DNA from: Bacteroidia bacterium
GTDB lineage: Bacteria; Bacteroidota; Bacteroidia; Chitinophagales; Chitinophagaceae
Direction: 5' to 3'
Length of the DNA stretch: 64,000 nt
NCBI GenBank assembly: GCA_030429205.1
Contig: JAUICZ010000005.1
Span: forward strand, 55,315 to 119,314
The notes under the pieces were generated by a model, which was not told the origin of the DNA, searched no databases, and saw nothing but the letters and a program-made list of their open reading frames with translations. The first letter of the stretch is position 1, and every line of letters begins with the position of its first letter. The position numbers and the translations under genes were made by a program. Below, piece by piece: positions 54,458 to 62,517 of this stretch.

Positions 54458-55744
54458 ATGAAATTTGATAGAAAAAAATTCTTACGCTCATCAGCATTTC
54501 TGGCTGCATATTCATTGTCAGATATAGAGCTGTTTGCCGCATCAAAAGAAGTAAAAGATCATACAGGAGACATTGCACCTGATGATGAAGGTTACTGGAA
54601 AAATGTCAGAACACTTTTTCCGCTTGAGAAGAGGTGGACATACCTGAATAATGGAACAATGGGGCCCTCTCCCTATCCTGTTATAGATGCCATGTACGAG
54701 GGGATGATGTATACGAATAAAGATGCAGGGTACAGAGGATACGAAAAGAGCATAGAGGCCTATGCGAGGCTGGTAGGTGCTGCTGATGATGAGATCGCGT
54801 TAACCCATAATGTTACAGAGGGTATTAATATAGTTTGCTGGGGTGTGCCTTTGAAGAAAAAAGATGAAGTTTTACTTACCACTCATGAGCATGTTGGTAA
54901 TGCATTACCATGGCTGAATAGGCAAAAAGTGCATGGTATCGTTGTTAAATCATTCATTCCTGCGAATACTGTAGAAGGTACATTGGCGCGCATAAAAGAA
55001 AAGATCACCAATAAAACCAAAGTAATAGCAATACCACATATACCATGTACACAAGGCCAGGTAATGCCTGTGAAAGAAATATGTGCAATGGCCAGAAGAA
55101 TGGGGATATATACCTGTATTGACGGTGCACATGGCACAGGTATGTTAGAATTAGATCTTCATGACCTTGGGTGCGATACATATGCAAGCTGTGGACATAA
55201 ATGGTTATTGGGCCCCATGGGGACAGGGTATGTTTATGTGCGTAAAGATTTTCAAGATACCTTACAGTCTTATTTTGTAGGAGCCGGTAGTAATAAGAAT
55301 GACTGGAATCTTGTAGAAGAACCTACACGTATGGGAGGTTACGCAGATAGTGCACACAGGTACTTTGGCGGCACACAATCGTTAGCATTGGCCAGAGGCG
55401 TTGTCGCAGCGGTAGATTTTATGGAGGGTATCGGCATGAAAAATGTAAGCAGTCGCATAAAGTATTTAGGTAGCTACGTACAGGAAAGACTACAGGAACT
55501 TGATCAACATGTAGAGCTCATTACTCCTACAGAGGAAAGGTCTTATTGCGGCATAAACAGTTTTATTTCCAAAAGAAAAGATTATAAAGATATATATAAA
55601 GCCTGCCTGGCTGAGGATGTTAGGATAAGACAGGTGCCTGAGAACGGAGTGAACTGTATTAGGGTTTCTACTCACATTTATAACAGTAAAGAAGATATAG
55701 ATAAGCTAATAAATGTGCTTAAAAAAAAGCTAGCCAATAGCTAA
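54458..55744 (+). CDS. Exported class V PLP aminotransferase-like protein
   Basis: 428 residues, fold type I PLP enzyme of aminotransferase class V (isopenicillin-N epimerase/cysteine desulfurase-like). PLP-binding Lys248 lies in SCGHKWLLGPMGTGYVYV, with LTHNVTEGINIVCWG for the cofactor phosphate and YLNNGTMGPSP at the start. The N-terminus DRKKFLRSSAFLAAYSL looks like a Tat signal of the DR[RK]xFL type but with RK in place of RR, so export is inferred, not certain. Its 3' end overlaps the convergent GNAT by 15 nt. Confidence 0.85.
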   Translation: MKFDRKKFLRSSAFLAAYSLSDIELFAASKEVKDHTGDIAPDDEGYWKNVRTLFPLEKRWTYLNNGTMGPSPYPVIDAMYEGMMYTNKDAGYRGYEKSIEAYARLVGAADDEIALTHNVTEGINIVCWGVPLKKKDEVLLTTHEHVGNALPWLNRQKVHGIVVKSFIPANTVEGTLARIKEKITNKTKVIAIPHIPCTQGQVMPVKEICAMARRMGIYTCIDGAHGTGMLELDLHDLGCDTYASCGHKWLLGPMGTGYVYVRKDFQDTLQSYFVGAGSNKNDWNLVEEPTRMGGYADSAHRYFGGTQSLALARGVVAAVDFMEGIGMKNVSSRIKYLGSYVQERLQELDQHVELITPTEERSYCGINSFISKRKDYKDIYKACLAEDVRIRQVPENGVNCIRVSTHIYNSKEDIDKLINVLKKKLANS

Positions 55745-56278
55745 TCGATATATAGTGTTAGTTTTAGGTTCTTCGCCAACAATTTTTATTTTTTCAAGTT
55801 CAATGTCTCTGATAAAGCCATGCTTTTTAAGCAGTTTTATGGATGTTTTATTGTCTTTGTGTGTATAGGCGGTTATAGTTTTCAGGTTCATAACACTGCT
55901 GCCATAATCAATAACTGCAGCCATGGCTTCACTCATGATTCCTCTGTTTTGATGAGCAACTGCCAGGGTATATCCTATCTCCGCCAGATGTTGGTCGGGT
56001 TCTATGTTCCAGAATACAATTGTGCCGATAATTTTATTGACGCCTTTTAATGTAATACCCCATGTGATAGATTCATTATAGACCAACGAATTGGTTATTT
56101 TCTCTATAAACTGTGCTACAACTTCTTTTGTTTTAGGTTGAGGGCGGTATATGTATTTATTCTCCGCTTCATTTGTACGTAGATAAAATATTTCATCAAA
56201 GTCATTCAGAGACACTTGTCTTAGTGCCAGCCTTTCTGTATGTAGTGTCGGAAAAGGAGAAAAGTTTAAGTGAAGCAT
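55730..56278 (-). CDS. GNAT acetyltransferase (RimJ/RimL-like)
   Basis: 182 residues, cytoplasmic. TERLALRQVSLNDFDEIFYL is the usual start of the RimJ/RimL/SpeG-like branch, followed by AEIGYTLAVAHQNRGIMSEAM (motif A, acetyl-CoA pyrophosphate loop) and KDNKTSIKLLKKHGF (motif B). The acceptor, protein N-terminus or small amine, is unknown. It overlaps the class V aminotransferase gene by 15 nt. Confidence 0.9.
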   Translation of the reverse strand: MLHLNFSPFPTLHTERLALRQVSLNDFDEIFYLRTNEAENKYIYRPQPKTKEVVAQFIEKITNSLVYNESITWGITLKGVNKIIGTIVFWNIEPDQHLAEIGYTLAVAHQNRGIMSEAMAAVIDYGSSVMNLKTITAYTHKDNKTSIKLLKKHGFIRDIELEKIKIVGEEPKTNTIYRLAIG

Positions 56279-56313
56279 TAGTTTTGTAATAACTTAAATG
56301 TATAAAGATAGTA

Positions 56314-56868
56314 ATGGCATTGACCCCATCAAACAGTTTTGAACAAGGAACACAGGCTCACGATTTCTCATTAACTGATACAGTAAGCGATAAAATATTA
56401 TCTCTGACAGATGTAAAAGGAGCGGTCGCAACGGTTGTGATGTTTATTTGTAACCATTGTCCGTATGTACTACATGTGAATGACGGTTTGATAGCATTAG
56501 CTAACGATTATAAAAATAAAGGTGTTGGCTTTGTGGCAATCAGCAGTAACGATGTGGTGAATTATCCACAAGACGGACCTCTGCAAATGAAAGAGCAGGC
56601 TGAAAAGTTGGGATATCCCTTTCCGTATCTGTACGATGAAACACAAGAGGTAGCAAAAGTTTATAATGCTGCTTGTACACCCGATTTGTATGTTTTTGAT
56701 AAAGAATTGAAGTCTGTTTATCATGGCCAGTTAGATAGTTCACGTCCCGGTAATGGATTGCCCGTTACTGGTGAGGGTATACGCAATGTGCTGGATGTGC
56801 TGATTGACGGTAAGGAATACAATGGACAACAACTGCCCGGTATTGGTTGTAACATAAAGTGGAAGTAG
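56314..56868 (+). CDS. Thioredoxin-like (redoxin/AhpC-TSA) protein
   Basis: 184 residues, no signal peptide. The redox site is FICNHCPYV with Cys46 and Cys49 in a CNHC arrangement, followed by YPFPYLYDETQEVAKVY and ACTPDLYVFD with the cis-Pro-like TP. The CxHCP pattern is the common Bacteroidota thioredoxin-family form. It probably reduces disulfides or peroxides. The next gene begins 1 nt after its stop, so the two are co-transcribed. Confidence 0.9.
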   Translation: MALTPSNSFEQGTQAHDFSLTDTVSDKILSLTDVKGAVATVVMFICNHCPYVLHVNDGLIALANDYKNKGVGFVAISSNDVVNYPQDGPLQMKEQAEKLGYPFPYLYDETQEVAKVYNAACTPDLYVFDKELKSVYHGQLDSSRPGNGLPVTGEGIRNVLDVLIDGKEYNGQQLPGIGCNIKWK

Positions 56869-56869
56869 C

Positions 56870-57355
56870 ATGAGGGTGTTTTTGTTGATTGTATGTTTGT
56901 TATGTTACTCTATTACATCTGTAGCACAGTTAGATTTTCGGATTATTGTTTCCGGTAAGAAGGAGCAAAAAGCATTTCAAAAATCCTTCCTGCAATTAAT
57001 AAAGGCATTTCAAAACAATGATACTGGTTATATAAGAAAGACTAGTACCGGGTTGATAGACTGTATGGTTTGTCAGTTGGAGGTGGATGGCAATTACCCG
57101 CCTGAAGATTATAATGTTCCGATTGATACATTTTTGAAGCAATACCAAAATGTGCTGCCAGTGACTGATTTGTCAAAAGCAGTTGCTGAAATACGTTACA
57201 AGAGTGGTGTAAGGCCATATGGCGCCAGAAGAGTTTTTTACGTTCTTATTCATACGTATGTATCAGAACATGAGCATGAAAACCAGCATCATGAATTTTT
57301 GTTCAGAAAAGTGAAATCTAAATTTTTACTGGAAGGTGTTTCTTCAACTCCTTAA
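56870..57355 (+). CDS. Secreted protein of unknown function
   Basis: 161 residues. The signal peptide is residues 1-19 (TSVA-Q). The mature part has FDFRIIVSGKKEQKAF-like strands and CMVCQLEV, a Cys-x-x-Cys at about 64-67, then a charged C-terminus with EHEHENQHHEFLF, rich in His and Glu. No family is recognised. Its position behind the redoxin and the CxxC and His cluster suggest metal or redox work; this is a guess. Confidence 0.6.
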   Translation: MRVFLLIVCLLCYSITSVAQLDFRIIVSGKKEQKAFQKSFLQLIKAFQNNDTGYIRKTSTGLIDCMVCQLEVDGNYPPEDYNVPIDTFLKQYQNVLPVTDLSKAVAEIRYKSGVRPYGARRVFYVLIHTYVSEHEHENQHHEFLFRKVKSKFLLEGVSSTP

Positions 57356-57371
57356 TAGAGAAAATCATTAA

Positions 57372-57938
57372 TTAATAATGCTTTTTCACCCATTCTATTA
57401 GCTGTTTTAGGTGTTCTTTGTTTTGAGGATATTGTTTAGGTAACGTTTTTAAAAATTCAAGGCGGCCATGTTTGTATAGTGTCTCACCGTAAACTTTGTA
57501 CTCTTCGTAGCACCCCTTTTCCCATTCCAATAATTCTTCAAAAGGCCGTGTAACAATATTCATATCCAACTGGTTGAATAGTTTGGAAAAAGGTTGCTTA
57601 GATTGATGGTGTTTTGTGTCTAGTATAGCTTGCTTTATATCGTGTATGTTAGGATTGTCAGGGTGTTTGCAAAGACTGATGAAGTATTCCGCTGATTTTT
57701 CTTCATTGTCTTTTCGTGTAGGTTGGTAGATGATATCATGAAAAATAGCGGTTAGTAAAAGCTTTTCTTCTTCATCTTTACTGATCTTGTTTTTGTTATA
57801 TAGAACCTCTATCTGGTTTATAAGGTCATTCAGGTGAGTTTGGTCGTGGTAATGCCTTTGCGGCTCCTGCCACTTGGTTAAAAGTGTATCAATTTCTACA
57901 TCAACGCTGTATTTGTCCAGTAAAGCCTGTAAATTCAT
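57372..57938 (-). CDS. HD-domain metal-dependent phosphohydrolase (COG4339-like)
   Basis: 188 residues from ATG 57938. RHYHDQTHL (28-36) and the HD pair in AIFHDIIYQ (His67, Asp68) are the marks of the predicted metal-dependent HD hydrolases of COG4339. The substrate is unknown, perhaps a nucleotide. An in-frame ATG at 57971 is rejected because the -7 box TAACTTTG (minus strand, 57951-57944) ends 5 nt before 57938. It is divergent from a GNAT gene with only 27 nt between starts. Confidence 0.85.
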   Translation of the reverse strand: MNLQALLDKYSVDVEIDTLLTKWQEPQRHYHDQTHLNDLINQIEVLYNKNKISKDEEEKLLLTAIFHDIIYQPTRKDNEEKSAEYFISLCKHPDNPNIHDIKQAILDTKHHQSKQPFSKLFNQLDMNIVTRPFEELLEWEKGCYEEYKVYGETLYKHGRLEFLKTLPKQYPQNKEHLKQLIEWVKKHY

Positions 57939-57943
57939 TTTTT

Positions 57944-57951
57944 CAAAGTTA
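57944..57951 (-). promoter_or_regulatory. Candidate -7 box of the HD hydrolase gene (TAACTTTG)
   Basis: Read on the minus strand, an exact TAnnTTTG match that ends 5 nt before ATG 57938. Confidence 0.5.
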
Positions 57952-57965
57952 TGATATAAGAAGTT

Positions 57966-58493
57966 ATGCATTTATCAGTTAGAGAAATAGAAGAGAGGGA
58001 CGTTCCGCGTATCGCATCGTATTGGGTAGATAACGATGATGATTTTATGCAGAGCATGGGAGTAGACCTCAATAAACTACCTACAAGAGCAGCTGTTACA
58101 GAAATGCTGCAATCGCAATTGAATAATCCTTACAATGAGAAGCAATCGTATGCTACTATATGGGAGGTAGACGGGGAGGCTGTAGGGCATTGTAATGTCA
58201 ATAAGATAATCTTCGGGCAAGAGGCATATATGCACCTGCATATTTGGGATGGGAGTTTAAGGCAGAAGGGGATGGGGGTTGAGCTGGTGAAAAAAAGTCT
58301 ACCTTTATTTTTTGAAACATTAGAGCTGAACACTATTTACTGTGAGCCGTATGCACTAAACCCGGCGCCTAATAAAACATTAGAGAAAGTAGGTTTTGTG
58401 TTCGAGAAAGAATATGTGACAACACCGGGTTATTTGAATTTTGAACAATCGGTAAAGAGGTGGAGGATGGATAGGAGTGAGTTTTATGAATAG
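57966..58493 (+). CDS. GNAT family N-acetyltransferase
   Basis: 175 residues, cytoplasmic. LSVREIEERDVPRIASYW starts the GNAT fold; LRQKGMGVELVKKSLPLFFE is motif A (acetyl-CoA loop), and NPAPNKTLEKVGFVFEKEYV is motif B. The acceptor is unknown. It starts 27 nt from the divergent HD hydrolase start and is followed by a hairpin at 58574. Confidence 0.88.
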   Translation: MHLSVREIEERDVPRIASYWVDNDDDFMQSMGVDLNKLPTRAAVTEMLQSQLNNPYNEKQSYATIWEVDGEAVGHCNVNKIIFGQEAYMHLHIWDGSLRQKGMGVELVKKSLPLFFETLELNTIYCEPYALNPAPNKTLEKVGFVFEKEYVTTPGYLNFEQSVKRWRMDRSEFYE

Positions 58494-58573
58494 TTTAAAA
58501 ATTTGTATATTTGTCATGTAAATATATGGCAATAATATTTAAATATATTAATAAAATAGATACAGTAAATGTC

Positions 58574-58594
58574 TGCCCACCGGCGGGCATTTTT
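58574..58594 (+). terminator. Probable terminator of the GNAT gene
   Basis: TGCCC pairs with GGGCA around ACCGGC and a short T-run follows. The stem is short, so this is tentative. Confidence 0.5.
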
Positions 58595-58746
58595 ACTTTA
58601 AGGGCTTTTTTGCAAAAACTCCTGTTTCTGAAACATTTTGAAACAAATAGCTATCGTTTTAATGGAAAAACTTTCATTTCTGAAACAAAAAAGAACAATT
58701 GTGGCGAACAACTGCAGGGTTGCACCTTAATATATCAATAACGGAT
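58595..58746 (+). other. Upstream region of purB with repeated palindromes
   Basis: No gene of normal quality; a 76-codon frame running through it is probably chance. It holds GTTTCTGAAAC (58624-58634, perfect) and ATTTCTGAAAC (58676-58686), 52 bp apart, with a third partial copy TTTTGAAAC between them. Confidence 0.45.
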
Positions 58747-58754
58747 TATCTTTG
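58747..58754 (+). promoter_or_regulatory. Candidate -7 box of purB (TATCTTTG), decides the start
   Basis: An exact TAnnTTTG match that ends 5 nt before ATG 58760. The in-frame GTG at 58754 lies on its last base. Confidence 0.6.
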
Positions 58755-58759
58755 TGCTC

Positions 58760-60100
58760 ATGGAATTATCTGCACTCACAGCTATTAGTCCTGTAGACGG
58801 ACGATACAGAAAACAATTAGATGCTTTAGCACCATATTTCTCGGAGTATGGGCTGATACGCTATCGCGTATTGGTAGAGGTGGAGTACTTTATCTTCTTA
58901 GCTCAGAAAAAAGTGTTTGAAATGCCGGAGGGTGTTACCGCCGGTAGGTTACGTAAGATATATACTGAATTTTCTGTAGAGGATGCGCAGAAGATAAAAG
59001 CAACAGAGCGTATAACGAATCATGATGTAAAGGCTGTTGAGTACTTTTTGAAAGAGCAGTTGAAGGAAATGGATGCTGATGATGTGCTGGAGTGGGTGCA
59101 TTTTGGTTTAACCAGTCAGGATATTAATAACACTGCTGTTCCATTAAGTTGGAAAGAGGCCATGGAAGAAGTGTACTTGCCTGCACTGCAAAACATTATA
59201 CTTACACTGGAAAAACTGGCAGAAGATTGGGCCGGTATTCCTATGCTGGCAAAAACTCACGGTCAGCCTGCATCACCTACAACTCTAGGTAAAGAGATTA
59301 TGGTGTTTGTAGAGCGATTGGGAGGGCAGGTGTTCTTGTTAAGCCACATACCACATGCGGCTAAATTTGGTGGCGCAACAGGTAATTTCAATGCGCATAA
59401 TGTTGCATTTCCTGAAATGAATTGGCAGAAATTTGGTAACGACTTTGTGAACAAGAAGTTGGGGCTGGAGCGTATGCAGTATACTACACAGATAGAGCAC
59501 TACGACAACTTTGCTGCACAGTTCGATGCCTTGAAACGTATCAATACTATACTGGTTGATTTCGCTCGTGATATATGGACATACATATCTATGGAGTACT
59601 TCAAGCAGAAAACTAAGAAGGGAGAAATAGGCAGCAGTGCTATGCCGCATAAAGTAAACCCGATAGACTTTGAAAATGCCGAAGGTAATTTAGGTATTGC
59701 AAATTCGTTGTATGAGCACTTAAGTGCAAAGTTGCCGATCAGCCGTTTGCAAAGAGACCTTACAGATAGTACTGTGTTGAGGAATATAGGTGTACCTGTT
59801 GCGCACAGCTTATTGGCGTTGCATAGTTTGGAGAAAGGTATTGGTAAACTGTTGCTGAATAAAGACAAGTTGAAAGAAGACCTTGAAGATAACTGGGCGG
59901 TAGTGGCAGAAGCAATACAAACTATTTTGCGTCGCGAGAATTATCCTAAGCCATACGAAGCACTTAAAGATTTAACCAGAGGTAAGTCTAGCATTACTAA
60001 GCAAGACATTCACGAGTTTATCAAAGGGTTGAAAGTGTCCGGAAAGGTGAAGAAGGAGTTGCGTGCTATAACTCCGCATAATTATACAGGCATCTTTTAA
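58760..60100 (+). CDS. purB: Adenylosuccinate lyase
   Basis: Acts twice in purine synthesis, on SAICAR and adenylosuccinate. 446 residues from ATG 58760. The N-terminus is ALTAISPVDGRYRKQL. THGQPASPTTLGKE supplies the His, and the fumarase-type signature GSSAMPHKVNPIDFENAEGN has the catalytic Ser on its mobile loop. It matches the long bacterial type (E. coli-like), not the short one. The rRNA methylase gene follows closely. Confidence 0.97.
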   Translation: MELSALTAISPVDGRYRKQLDALAPYFSEYGLIRYRVLVEVEYFIFLAQKKVFEMPEGVTAGRLRKIYTEFSVEDAQKIKATERITNHDVKAVEYFLKEQLKEMDADDVLEWVHFGLTSQDINNTAVPLSWKEAMEEVYLPALQNIILTLEKLAEDWAGIPMLAKTHGQPASPTTLGKEIMVFVERLGGQVFLLSHIPHAAKFGGATGNFNAHNVAFPEMNWQKFGNDFVNKKLGLERMQYTTQIEHYDNFAAQFDALKRINTILVDFARDIWTYISMEYFKQKTKKGEIGSSAMPHKVNPIDFENAEGNLGIANSLYEHLSAKLPISRLQRDLTDSTVLRNIGVPVAHSLLALHSLEKGIGKLLLNKDKLKEDLEDNWAVVAEAIQTILRRENYPKPYEALKDLTRGKSSITKQDIHEFIKGLKVSGKVKKELRAITPHNYTGIF

Positions 60101-60112
60101 TATCGAGTTGTC

Positions 60113-61477
60113 ATTAGTAAAGTACCCGATATATTATTACAAGAGCTGGCTGAACGAAATGGGTTTGACCAAGAGGCATTCTTGTCTGCTCACCAGTTAG
60201 TTGCCCCTACATCTATCAGGCTTAATCCGTTTAAAGACACAAATGCTTTTTCCGGACAAAAAGAGGTGCCATGGTGTGTTAGTGGTAGGTATTTATCTGA
60301 ACGTCCTGTTTTTACAAAAGATCCTTTGTTTCATGCTGGTGCATATTATGTGCAGGAAGCTTCCAGTATGTTCGTACATCATTTGCTGAAAGAGGTGTTA
60401 CCGGAGAAGCAAGGTTTGCGCGTGTTAGACCTGTGTGCTGCGCCCGGAGGGAAGAGTACATTGATCGCATCATTATTAGACGAGACCAGTCTGTTTGTAA
60501 GTAATGAAGTAATACGTACCCGGGCATCAATACTTGAAGAAAATATGACCCGCTGGGGATATATGAATACCTGGGTAACTTGTAACGATCCCAAAGATTT
60601 TAAAAAGCTCAAAGGTTATTTTGATGTAGTTGTAGTTGATGCACCGTGCAGCGGTTCTGGGTTGTTTCGTAAAGATAAGCGCGCTATTAATGAGTGGAGC
60701 GTAGCTAATGTAGATTTATGTGCTGAAAGACAGAAGAGGATACTGGCAGATGTATGGCCGAGTATAAAAGAAGATGGAATCATAGTTTACTCTACCTGCT
60801 CATATTCTGAAAAAGAAAATGAAGGAATGCTCGATTGGGTAGCAGATGAATTTCAAATAGAACCATTGTCTGTATCTATCAATCAAGAGTGGGGCATCGA
60901 AACCACAATATCTCAAAATGGCATTAAAGGGTATAGGTTCTTTCCTCACTTGGTAAAGGGAGAAGGGTTCTTCATTTCTATGTTTAAAAAGAAAGGTGTT
61001 ACCGGTGCTGCAAAGCTTCCCAAACTTAAATCTAAACAGGATAAAAAAATAAAAGAGCAGGCAGCACATTTACTGAATATACAGGACTGGTTGTGTTTGC
61101 AACACAAAGATGAGTATGTGGCTATACATGCTGATCATGAGGTAGATTATCTGATGCTTTCGCAGAGTTTATACTTGCGCAGGGTAGGCGTATCATTAGG
61201 TGTGCCTTCAAAGAAAGAGTGGCTGCCTGCACATGATATTGCTTTAAGTATTCATCGTTCTGAAAGGCTGCCAACGGTTGATGTAGATAAAGAGCAAGCG
61301 TTAAAGTTTTTGAAAAAAGAGGAGATGACTTTGCCTGATCTGCCAAAAGGTTGGTATGTGGTATGTTATGCAGGACAAGGCTTAGGCTGGATTAAAGCAT
61401 TAGGTAACAGAGTGAATAATTATTTGCCTAAGCATTGGCGTATAAGAATGAGTATTGATGATGAAGATTGGGCATAA
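60113..61477 (+). CDS. RsmB/RsmF-like rRNA (cytosine-C5) methyltransferase
   Basis: Methylates a cytosine of rRNA (NOL1/NOP2/Sun family). The motif I region is LDLCAAPGGKSTLIA, the two catalytic cysteines lie in DAPCSGSGLF and YSTCSYSEKENEGML, and a PUA-like C-terminal domain with VCYAGQGLGWIKALGNRVNNYLP ends the protein. The only standard start (TTG 60182) would cut off the N-terminal helices of the family (VPDILLQELAERNGFDQEAF), which are read in frame upstream. I therefore place the start at ATT 60113, 12 nt after purB. No ATG, GTG or TTG exists in that part. Start confidence is low; identity is secure. Confidence 0.85.
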   Translation: MSKVPDILLQELAERNGFDQEAFLSAHQLVAPTSIRLNPFKDTNAFSGQKEVPWCVSGRYLSERPVFTKDPLFHAGAYYVQEASSMFVHHLLKEVLPEKQGLRVLDLCAAPGGKSTLIASLLDETSLFVSNEVIRTRASILEENMTRWGYMNTWVTCNDPKDFKKLKGYFDVVVVDAPCSGSGLFRKDKRAINEWSVANVDLCAERQKRILADVWPSIKEDGIIVYSTCSYSEKENEGMLDWVADEFQIEPLSVSINQEWGIETTISQNGIKGYRFFPHLVKGEGFFISMFKKKGVTGAAKLPKLKSKQDKKIKEQAAHLLNIQDWLCLQHKDEYVAIHADHEVDYLMLSQSLYLRRVGVSLGVPSKKEWLPAHDIALSIHRSERLPTVDVDKEQALKFLKKEEMTLPDLPKGWYVVCYAGQGLGWIKALGNRVNNYLPKHWRIRMSIDDEDWA

Positions 61478-61513
61478 TTGTTGTATTTTGATAAGATAGA
61501 ATTGGCAGTACAT

Positions 61514-62497
61514 ATGTTGAGGATATTATTTTTGTCACTATTGGTCTCTTTTTCTTTGCTTTCAAAAGCTCAGATAATTGTACAAACAGAAGGAGAAGCA
61601 CCTAAAGGACGTGACACATTACAAGTTGTTTTTCATAACGATAAATGGGTGATAGCTCACACAATTAAATGGGGAGAGACCTTATTTAAGCTATCTAAAA
61701 GATATCATGTACCACCAGCTTTGTTGGCAGACATGAATAAGGTGAGTTACCAAACAGGTTTAGTGCCTGACTCTACATTATATATCCCCTTAGGAGCATA
61801 CAACCAGGTAAAAAGAAACTCTACTAACAGAAGTGATATCAGACCTTTGTTATACAAAGTAGGTAAGTATGATAACTTGTTTCGTATAGCACATGTATCT
61901 GGGGTACAGCAAAAGCAAATGCAGAAGTGGAATAAAATGCCTGATAATTATATTGAAGAGGGCAGACAATTATTTGTAGGCTGGGTGTTGTATGATATGA
62001 CTGCAGAAGAAGCAGGAGTAGAAGAAGTGAATAAGAAGAAAAAGGGAAAGAGCCTGGATTCTATTGCCAAAAAGAAAGAGAAGAAAGTAGGGTACGATAC
62101 GGTTAAGAAAGTCGTAAATGGAAAAACGGTTATCGTTCTAAGGAAAAACTGGAGAGATACCTTGCCTAAAATAGAGCGATTATATATGTCGCAAACTAGC
62201 GACGAAAAGCTAGTTGTAGAAGAAAAGGGTGCTGCTGTTTTTTTTGAAATGAAGAATAAGCCTACAGGTGCTAAGAAATATTATGCCTTTCATAACACGG
62301 CTAAGGTTGGTACTATTATCAAAGTTCATAACCCGGGTACGGATAAAACGGTTTTTGTGAAAGTGTTGGGGCCTGTACCGCAAACAAAACAATATCATAA
62401 TTGTATCATTGGTATCAGTAGTGGAGCTAAAGAAAAGCTGTTGGCAGTTGAAGATAAGCTATGGTGCGAGTTGAAATTTGCGCCTAACAACTTATAA
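61514..62497 (+). CDS. Secreted LysM protein with a degenerate RlpA-like C-terminal domain
   Basis: 327 residues from ATG 61514: signal peptide 1-19, then two LysM repeats at about 47-93 (HTIKWGETLFKLSKRYHVPP) and 113-158 (YKVGKYDNLFRIAHVSGV), a charged linker (about 170-205), and a last domain at about 240-325 with VGTIIKVHNPGTDKTVFVKVLGP, similar to RlpA double-psi barrels. The RlpA catalytic Asp positions (D-R-G-P and I-D-L-S) are L-G-P and I-G-I-S here, so it probably binds rather than cuts peptidoglycan. An upstream TTG (61478) is rejected since it would spoil the signal peptide. Confidence 0.83.
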   Translation: MLRILFLSLLVSFSLLSKAQIIVQTEGEAPKGRDTLQVVFHNDKWVIAHTIKWGETLFKLSKRYHVPPALLADMNKVSYQTGLVPDSTLYIPLGAYNQVKRNSTNRSDIRPLLYKVGKYDNLFRIAHVSGVQQKQMQKWNKMPDNYIEEGRQLFVGWVLYDMTAEEAGVEEVNKKKKGKSLDSIAKKKEKKVGYDTVKKVVNGKTVIVLRKNWRDTLPKIERLYMSQTSDEKLVVEEKGAAVFFEMKNKPTGAKKYYAFHNTAKVGTIIKVHNPGTDKTVFVKVLGPVPQTKQYHNCIIGISSGAKEKLLAVEDKLWCELKFAPNNL

Positions 62498-62517
62498 GTA
62501 GTTATATTGTTGCCCTG

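Noticed and set aside
58511..58741. 76-codon plus-strand frame before purB
   Set aside because: It runs across the hairpin at 58574 and the palindromes, has an odd composition and no ribosome site; probably chance.
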